A DNA stretch of 31,249 nt. Source: JBOHTO01 sp050733695. Its GTDB lineage: Bacteria > Gemmatimonadota > Gemmatimonadetes > Gemmatimonadales > Gemmatimonadaceae. The translations under genes and the position numbers were made by a program. Shown here piece by piece: positions 25,789 to 31,249 of this stretch; position 1 is the first letter of the stretch; every line of letters starts with the position of its first letter. The notes under the pieces are model-generated. The model saw only the letters and a list, made by a program, of their open reading frames with translations, did not search any database and was not told the DNA's origin. The stretch spans positions 1 through 31,249 of the forward strand of contig JBOHTO010000167.1 of assembly GCA_050733695.1 (NCBI GenBank), given 5' to 3'.

Positions 25789-25837
25789 CCATGTCAATTC
25801 CCGCGAGAGCCGGAATCCACGAAGGGAGGACAATTCC

Positions 25838-26395
25838 ATGAAGACGCGCTGGCTTGCCGTGCTCGTGCCGTTCATTGCCGCGGGGTGTGGTTACAACACG
25901 ATACAGACACTGGACGAACAGGCGCAGGCTGCCAAGCAGAATATCGAAGTGCAACTGCAGCGGCGCGCCGACCTCGTTCCCAATCTGGTGGCCACGGTGA
26001 AGGGCTATGCGGCGCAGGAGGAGGAGATCTTCACGCGCGTGGCCGAGGCGCGGGCCGGACTGATCGGGGCTGTGCGGGGCGGCGCGCCGGCCGAGATGGC
26101 TGCCGCCAATGATCAGCTCACGGGTGCACTGGGGCGACTGCTCGCCATCTCGGAGAGCTACCCGCAGCTCAAGTCGGACCAGAACTTTCTGCGACTCCAG
26201 GATGAGCTGACGGGGACGGAGAACAGGATCGCCGTATCGCGCAGTGACTACAATCAGGCGGTGCGGCAGTACAACACGTACATTCGCAAGTTCCCCGCAG
26301 TGCTGACGGCCAAGGTGGTTGGTGCGGATGAGCGTGAGTACTTCGAAGTGGACCCGGCGTCGCGGGAGGTTCCCGAGGTGGACTTCTCGACGTAG
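25838..26395 (+). CDS. lemA: LemA family lipoprotein
   Basis: The 185 residues start with a lipoprotein signal (MKTRWLAVLVPFIAAGC, lipidated C17). The typical LemA signatures follow: GCGYN, then VQLQRRADLVPNLVATVKGY, AQEEEIFTRVAEARA, and SRSDYNQAVRQYNTYIRKFP near the C terminus. LemA proteins are antiparallel helical bundles anchored to the membrane; their biochemical role is poorly known. TPM-domain genes are frequent neighbours, as here (23306-24163), with two unrelated genes between. GGGAGG about 8 bases upstream supports ATG 25838. The gene is followed by a poly-G tract. Confidence 0.93.
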   Translation: MKTRWLAVLVPFIAAGCGYNTIQTLDEQAQAAKQNIEVQLQRRADLVPNLVATVKGYAAQEEEIFTRVAEARAGLIGAVRGGAPAEMAAANDQLTGALGRLLAISESYPQLKSDQNFLRLQDELTGTENRIAVSRSDYNQAVRQYNTYIRKFPAVLTAKVVGADEREYFEVDPASREVPEVDFST

Positions 26396-26412
26396 CGGGC
26401 TGGCTCGCGCGT

Positions 26413-26427
26413 GGGGGGGGGGGGGGG
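26413..26427 (+). repeat. Poly(G) tract, 15 bases
   Basis: An uninterrupted run of 15 guanines lies between lemA and the SusC-like gene, about 37 bases upstream of the -35 box at 26464. Runs this long slip during replication and are used as contingency loci when near promoters of surface proteins. A length error in sequencing or assembly is also possible. Confidence 0.9.
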
Positions 26428-26463
26428 TCGCCGGACGTGGAAGCCACGGGTCGTCACGCTCGC

Positions 26464-26491
26464 TTGACACCAAGGCATACCCCGGTTGAAT
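26464..26491 (+). promoter_or_regulatory. Candidate promoter for the SusC/SusD operon
   Basis: TTGACA (26464-26469) is a perfect sigma-70 -35 box. Sixteen bases later TTGAAT (26486-26491) matches four of six -10 positions. The stretch GAATTTTG at 26488-26495 also resembles the -7 element used in Bacteroidetes. Transcription would begin near 26498, leaving about 200 bases of leader before ATG 26703. Confidence 0.5.
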
Positions 26492-26702
26492 TTTGCGGCA
26501 GCGGTAACGTCGGGGCCGAGCCCCGTTTCCGATGAACCTCACTTCCGCGTGCTTCTGGAGCGACGCGGCGGGGATGCTGTCTTTTCGGCGGTTGCGTGAT
26601 GCATCCGCCCTGGTTTCGCTGGAGGAAGTCCAGCGCGGGTGCCACGCCCGTATTCGTGGTCGACAGTGCACGGGTTCGCGACGTGCAAGGAGGAAGGGCA
26701 CG

Positions 26703-29700
26703 ATGAGTCACCTACGTCGGATTGCCGCCGCGCTCTTCGCGGTGGCGCTCCTGCCCGGTGCCGCGGTGGCGCAGCAGGGGACGGGCACGGTGTCCGGAAT
26801 GGTCGTCGATCAGGCAAGCGAGCAGCCGATCCAGGGCGCGTCAGTGTCGATTGCGAACACGACGCTTGGAGCGCTGACGAACGCCGAGGGGAGCTACACG
26901 ATCACTGGCGTTCCCGCGGGCCGGCAGGAGCTGCGCGCGCGGTTCATCGGCTACCTGGAGTCCGGTCAGCCGGTGACCGTCGTGGCGGGTCAGACGGTGA
27001 CCGCGAACTTCTCGCTCACAGTCTCCGCCGTGCAGCTCAACGTCATTGTCGTAAACGCGATCACGGGGCAGGAGGAGCGCAAGCGGGAGACCGGTGCCAA
27101 CGTCAGCAACATTCCGGTGGCTGACCTGAACAAGGGCCCGATCACGAAGTTCGCGGATGTGCTCACGGGGCGCACCGCTGGCGTGACGCTGCAGGGCGTG
27201 GCCGGAACGACGGGCACGTCGCAGCGGATCCGGATCCGCGGCGCGAACAGTCTCTCGTTGTCCAATGAGCCGCTCATCTATCTGGACGGCGTGCTGATGA
27301 GCAACTCGACGGGCGGGCTCGGAGTGGGTGGCCAGGACTTCTCCCGGCTCAATGACATCAACGCGTCAGACATCGCCAACGTGGAGGTGCTCAAGGGTCC
27401 GGCGGCTTCGGCGCTATACGGCACCGCAGCCGCGAACGGCGTCCTGCTGATCACGACCAAGCGCGGACAGCCGGGTCGGACCCGGTGGAATGCCTACGTG
27501 GAGACCGGGCTCATCGAGGATGAGACCGACTACCCCGACAACTTCTTCGCGTACAGCATCGCTCCTGCCAACTTCGGTGCGCCGCTGTTCCGGGAGAGCG
27601 GCAGCTTCAACACGACCATCCGTCCGGGGTGCCTCAACTACCGCGCTGCAACCGGCGCCTGCGTCCAGGATTCGGTGCTTACGTTCAACACGCTTCAAGA
27701 CTCGCGAACGACACCGTTCTCAACCGGGAACCGGCAGAAGTACGGTCTCAACGCAGCCGGCGGGACGGATGTCGTCACATACTTCATCTCCGGCGACTAC
27801 GAGGATGAGACGGGAGTCATTGACTACAATATCGCTGAGAAGGTCAGCGTGCGCGCGAATCTGCAGGCACAGCTTCGCGACAATCTCAGCGTCAACGTCA
27901 CCACCGGTTACGTGGACAGCAAGGTGGCGCTGAACCAGAACGACAACAACATCTTCAGCCCACTCATCAACGGAATAGCCGGGGGCGCGGTGTTCTTTCC
28001 CGCCCCGAACGACAGCACCCGGAGCTTCCGGAACTACGGGTTCGGCTTCACTCCGGAGGAAATCTCGTTCCTGGTGACGCACCAGGAGGTCGACCGGTTC
28101 ACTATGGGAACCAACGCCAACTTCACGCCGCTGGACTGGCTCACGCTCAACGGCAACCTGGGGCTTGACCTGACGGATCGCTTCGACTTCGAGACACTGC
28201 AGCCCGAACTGCTTCCGATCGCGCTGACATTCGACCTGGGCTTCCGCACCGCGGTCCGTACGAACACGTACCTGTACACTGGCAACACTTCGGCGGTGGC
28301 GAACTTCGTGCTTACCCCGAGCATTGTTTCAACCTCGACGGTCGGCGGAAGCTACCAGCGGACTCTGTCAGAGAACGCTTCGTGCTTCGGGGCGGGTATC
28401 GTTGCCGGGACGCGGAATTGCGGTGCCAGCACGCGCTTCTTCGACGTCGACGAGGACTTTTTCGAAGTGATCACGCTTGGGGGCTTCTTCCAGCAGGAGC
28501 TTGCCTTCAACGACCGCGTCTTCCTGGCCGCCGCAATACGTGGTGACGACAACAGTGCCTTCGGTCAGGACTTCGGCCTGATCTATTACCCCTCGGCCTC
28601 GCTGTCATGGGTTGTGGCCGAGGAGCCCTGGTTCCCCGCTGCCGATTGGGTGAGCAATCTGCGTCTCAGAGGGGCATACGGCACCTCCGGCCTGAGGCCG
28701 AATTTCCGCGACGCAGTGACTTTTTTCAGCCCCGTCGCAGTGACGGTGGGTGCCGGCGATGTCGCCGGAATCACACTGGGCAACACCGGCAATCTGACGC
28801 TGGAGCCCGAGAAGACCACGGAGTATGAGTTGGGCTTCGACGTCGGACTCCTTGACAGCCGGCTGGCGGTGGACTTCACCTACTTCAACAAGCGCTCGCG
28901 GGACGCGCTCATCGAGCGGGACATCGCGCCCTCCTTCGGTCTCACGGGCTCGATTTTCCAGAACCTGGGCAGCATCCGCAACTCCGGCACCGAGCTCGAG
29001 GTCAACGCGCTAGTCCTGGATGTGCAGAACGTACGGGTCAATCTGCGCTTCTCGAACACGACGCTCGATAATGAGATCGAGGAGCTGGGAGAGGGCATAC
29101 CGGCGATCATCTTCAATCGCGGGAATCAGCGTCACCAGGAGGGGTTCCCGGCGGGCGCGTTCTTCCAGATTCCGGTGATCTATGAGGACGTGGACAGGGA
29201 TGGACTCCTCGCGGTGGCCGAGGTATCGCTCGGCGACTCGGCCGTGTACCTCGGCCCATCGCTGCCTACATACACGCGCTCCCTCGGGGCGGACGTCACA
29301 CTGTTCGACATCATTCGCGTGACGACCTTGTTCGATGCGCGCGGCGGCAACAAGCAGATCAATGCCACCGAGTCCTTCCGTTGCCGCTTTACTCTCGGCT
29401 TCGGGGACCGCGGGTGCGGCGCCCTGTTCAATCCCAATGCTTCGCTCGAAGACCAGGCGGCGTTCATAGGCAGGACGTTCTACGGGAGCGAGCAGCTCTT
29501 CATCGAGGACGCCGACTTCGTCAAATGGCGCGAGCTGTCTGTCACTCTTTCGGTGCCGGAGACGCTATCGGACCGCATCGTGGCGCTGAGCGGGGCAACG
29601 CTCACCCTGGCGGGCCGCAATCTCGCGACCTGGACCGATTACGGCGGTCTGGACCCGGAGATCAATGAGACAGGTGGCAGCTCCAACTTCACCCAGGGCG

Positions 29701-29759
29701 AGTTCAACACCCAACCGCCCGTTCGCTACTACACGGTCCGACTCAACTTCGCCTTCTGA
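26703..29759 (+). CDS. SusC/RagA family TonB-linked outer-membrane receptor
   Basis: The 1018-residue protein is a TonB-dependent transporter that imports bound oligomers (glycans or peptides) together with its SusD lipoprotein. A signal peptide (cleavage near AVAQQ) is followed by a carboxypeptidase-regulatory-like domain at about 28-110 (GTVSGMVVDQASEQPIQGAS). The plug domain ends in LYGTAAANGVLLITTKRG at about 238-255, the family hallmark. The 22-strand barrel ends VRYYTVRLNFAF. The start at ATG 26703 is chosen for the signal peptide and the AAGGAGG site; an upstream frame to 26532 has neither. There is no STN signalling domain. It is paired with SusD 17 bases downstream. Substrate unknown; no hydrolase is in view. 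Confidence 0.95.
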   Translation: MSHLRRIAAALFAVALLPGAAVAQQGTGTVSGMVVDQASEQPIQGASVSIANTTLGALTNAEGSYTITGVPAGRQELRARFIGYLESGQPVTVVAGQTVTANFSLTVSAVQLNVIVVNAITGQEERKRETGANVSNIPVADLNKGPITKFADVLTGRTAGVTLQGVAGTTGTSQRIRIRGANSLSLSNEPLIYLDGVLMSNSTGGLGVGGQDFSRLNDINASDIANVEVLKGPAASALYGTAAANGVLLITTKRGQPGRTRWNAYVETGLIEDETDYPDNFFAYSIAPANFGAPLFRESGSFNTTIRPGCLNYRAATGACVQDSVLTFNTLQDSRTTPFSTGNRQKYGLNAAGGTDVVTYFISGDYEDETGVIDYNIAEKVSVRANLQAQLRDNLSVNVTTGYVDSKVALNQNDNNIFSPLINGIAGGAVFFPAPNDSTRSFRNYGFGFTPEEISFLVTHQEVDRFTMGTNANFTPLDWLTLNGNLGLDLTDRFDFETLQPELLPIALTFDLGFRTAVRTNTYLYTGNTSAVANFVLTPSIVSTSTVGGSYQRTLSENASCFGAGIVAGTRNCGASTRFFDVDEDFFEVITLGGFFQQELAFNDRVFLAAAIRGDDNSAFGQDFGLIYYPSASLSWVVAEEPWFPAADWVSNLRLRGAYGTSGLRPNFRDAVTFFSPVAVTVGAGDVAGITLGNTGNLTLEPEKTTEYELGFDVGLLDSRLAVDFTYFNKRSRDALIERDIAPSFGLTGSIFQNLGSIRNSGTELEVNALVLDVQNVRVNLRFSNTTLDNEIEELGEGIPAIIFNRGNQRHQEGFPAGAFFQIPVIYEDVDRDGLLAVAEVSLGDSAVYLGPSLPTYTRSLGADVTLFDIIRVTTLFDARGGNKQINATESFRCRFTLGFGDRGCGALFNPNASLEDQAAFIGRTFYGSEQLFIEDADFVKWRELSVTLSVPETLSDRIVALSGATLTLAGRNLATWTDYGGLDPEINETGGSSNFTQGEFNTQPPVRYYTVRLNFAF

Positions 29760-29776
29760 TCCGGGGATCAAACAAG

Positions 29777-31207
29777 ATGCGACCATACACAGATCACGGG
29801 GCGCGGCGAGCCGGGTCATTCGGCCGGATCGCGGCGCTCGGCGGCGCGCTGGCGCTTGGCCTTACGGCATGCAGCGATCTCCTTGAGGTGGAGGATTTCG
29901 AGATCGTCGAGGAGGAGATCCTGAACGATCCCGGAGCACTCGGGACGATCGTCGCCGGGGCGCTCGGCGATTTCCAGGTTGGCTACAGCGGCGGTGGACT
30001 GGACGACAAGTTTCTCTCCGTGACGGCGCTCATCACGGATGAGTTTCACCAGGCTGACACGTTTGGTACGCGTCGCGTGACGGACAAACGGGATCAGTTC
30101 TCGACAGAACAGGGGAACACGTCGGATGCCGCATATTTCAGTCTGCATCGCGCCCGGCGCTCGCTCAACCTGGCTGCCGGTTCCATTCAGGAATTCGACG
30201 CCGGGGATACGGAGACCTTCGCTCAACTCAAGGCGCTGGAGGGATTCACGTACGTTGCGCTCGCGGAGGGCTTCTGCTCCGGCATACCGTTCAGCGAGGC
30301 GCCTCCCGGATCCAACGTGACCGAGCTCGAGGGTGGCGTTCCGATCAGTACCTCCGAAGCGTTCGCGGCGGCCGTCGGGATCTTCGACGAAGCACTTGCG
30401 GCGGATGACGAGAGCGATCTGGCTGCGGTCGGGAAGGGGAGAGCGCTCCTCAACAATGGCGACTTCGCAGGTGCGGCGGCGGCGGTCGCCAATGTACCTA
30501 CGGACTTCGTGTACCTGATCGAGCATTCCGACAATACGGACCGGCAGGAGAATGCGATATTCAACCTGAACAGCTCGAACGAGCGCTATACCGTTTCTGA
30601 CAGGGAAGGTACCAACGGTCTTCCCTTCCGCTCGGCGCTGGATCCGAGGGTGCCGTGGTCTCGCAGCCCCAGCAATGACGTCGGCTTCGACCGTGAGACG
30701 CCGCTGTACAACGACCTGCGCTATCCCGATGTCGGTACGGACGTTCCGCTGGCCAGCGGGATTGAAGCGCGCCTTATCGAGGCGGAGGCAGCGTTGGATG
30801 CCGGGGATGCCCCGGAGTGGCTGGATATCCTGAACGAGCTCCGCGAGGACGTTCGGCTTCTGATGGAGATCAACTTCGAGGACTACAACAGCATCTTCAG
30901 CAATGCGTTTGTCGAAGCCAACTTCGGGAATGCATCGCTAGCTCCACTCGCCGATCCCGGAACCGAGAATACGCGCGTGGATCTGATGTTCAAGGAGCGG
31001 GCGTTCTGGCTGTACACGACCGGACACCGGCTGGGTGATCTCCGTCGGCTCATCCGCCAGTACGGCCGGAGCCAGGATAAAGTGTTTCCCGTCGGGCCGT
31101 TCCACAAGGGTGGTGATTACGGGGACGATGTCAACTTCCCGATCCCGTTCGAGGAGCAGAACAACGAGAACTTCGATGCCTCCCAGTGCGACGTGAACAA
31201 GGCCTGA
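29777..31207 (+). CDS. SusD/RagB family substrate-binding lipoprotein
   Basis: The 476-residue lipoprotein has its lipidated cysteine at C32 (ALGLTAC) after a rather long N terminus. The mature part is mostly helical, with TPR-like segments (YFSLHRARRSLNLAAGSIQE and FTYVALAEGFCSGIPFSEAP). The C terminus has the SusD signature ERAFWLYTTGHRLGDLRRLI. SusD covers the extracellular mouth of SusC and captures ligand. GGGGAT upstream may serve as ribosome-binding site. The 17-base gap from the receptor gene indicates one transcript. The remaining 42 bases of the window contain no feature I can name. Confidence 0.93.
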   Translation: MRPYTDHGARRAGSFGRIAALGGALALGLTACSDLLEVEDFEIVEEEILNDPGALGTIVAGALGDFQVGYSGGGLDDKFLSVTALITDEFHQADTFGTRRVTDKRDQFSTEQGNTSDAAYFSLHRARRSLNLAAGSIQEFDAGDTETFAQLKALEGFTYVALAEGFCSGIPFSEAPPGSNVTELEGGVPISTSEAFAAAVGIFDEALAADDESDLAAVGKGRALLNNGDFAGAAAAVANVPTDFVYLIEHSDNTDRQENAIFNLNSSNERYTVSDREGTNGLPFRSALDPRVPWSRSPSNDVGFDRETPLYNDLRYPDVGTDVPLASGIEARLIEAEAALDAGDAPEWLDILNELREDVRLLMEINFEDYNSIFSNAFVEANFGNASLAPLADPGTENTRVDLMFKERAFWLYTTGHRLGDLRRLIRQYGRSQDKVFPVGPFHKGGDYGDDVNFPIPFEEQNNENFDASQCDVNKA

Positions 31208-31249
31208 GCTGCGAACGCGGGCTCGGAAAATGTCGTGGGGCGCCAGGAT

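Larger units (their letters stand above)
26396..26702. promoter_or_regulatory. Leader region of the SusC/SusD operon
   Basis: This 307-base non-coding stretch between lemA and the SusC-like gene holds a 15-G homopolymer, a candidate promoter and about 200 bases of untranslated leader. An open frame in phase with the receptor begins at 26532, but its extra residues precede and would mask the signal peptide. The leader ends with a strong AAGGAGG nine bases before ATG 26703. No riboswitch-like structure is evident. Confidence 0.5.

Noticed and set aside
26532..26702. N-terminal extension of the SusC-like protein
   Set aside because: The in-frame extension has no signal peptide, and the ATG at 26703 has both a strong ribosome-binding site and a signal sequence.

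Overview
The window reads as a GC-rich chromosome segment from a diderm, LPS-bearing bacterium. A SusC/SusD pair, a Kdo transferase, many signal peptides and lipoproteins, and a one-domain epsilon subunit in a high-GC background suggest Gemmatimonadota or a close relative. That placement is inference; there is no rRNA gene to confirm it. Coding density is high, and no tRNA, rRNA, insertion sequence, prophage or CRISPR was seen.

Layout. (1) 1-361: non-coding leader with an 11-bp tandem repeat and a palindromic Rex/CRP-like operator lying on a candidate promoter. (2) 362-5425, plus strand: F1 ATP synthase genes atpA-atpG-atpD-atpC (alpha, gamma, beta, short epsilon) followed by an overlapping outer-membrane beta-barrel gene. 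No F0 or delta gene is visible upstream. (3) 5502-7587: a single-domain response regulator and a degenerate-GGDEF/intact-EAL protein, a likely cyclic-di-GMP module. (4) 7628-10933, minus strand: a beta-propeller-like secreted protein, a DsbA-like thioredoxin lipoprotein and the Kdo transferase WaaA. (5) 11206-23087, plus strand: ten tightly packed genes. They encode two paralogous barrel-plus-coiled-coil proteins, a secreted coiled-coil protein, two large secreted TPR proteins, a small Pro-rich secreted protein, one TolQ/ExbB, two TolR/ExbD and a protein with an AgmX/PglI-type C-terminal domain. A hairpin terminator follows at 23125-23150. (6) 23306-26395: a TPM-domain protein, a degenerate nucleotidyltransferase-fold protein, a lipoprotein carrying a second AgmX/PglI-like domain, and a LemA lipoprotein, separated by dispersed palindromic repeats. 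(7) 26703-31207: a SusC/RagA TonB-linked receptor and its SusD/RagB lipoprotein, preceded by a 15-G homopolymer and a candidate promoter.

The most notable item is region 5. Its parts list matches the logic of the myxobacterial Agl/Glt (gliding) and Nfs (spore-coat) envelope machines: one TolQ plus two TolR proteins as a proton-driven motor, a trans-periplasmic AgmX/PglI-type linker, large TPR periplasmic proteins and a tandem pair of outer-membrane barrels. I infer a proton-motive-force-driven trans-envelope machine of the Agl/Glt type. The coiled-coil tails on the barrels and a free-standing AgmX-domain lipoprotein nearby are features I do not recognise from the described systems. Substrate and role (motility, surface polymer export or envelope remodelling) cannot be read from the sequence.
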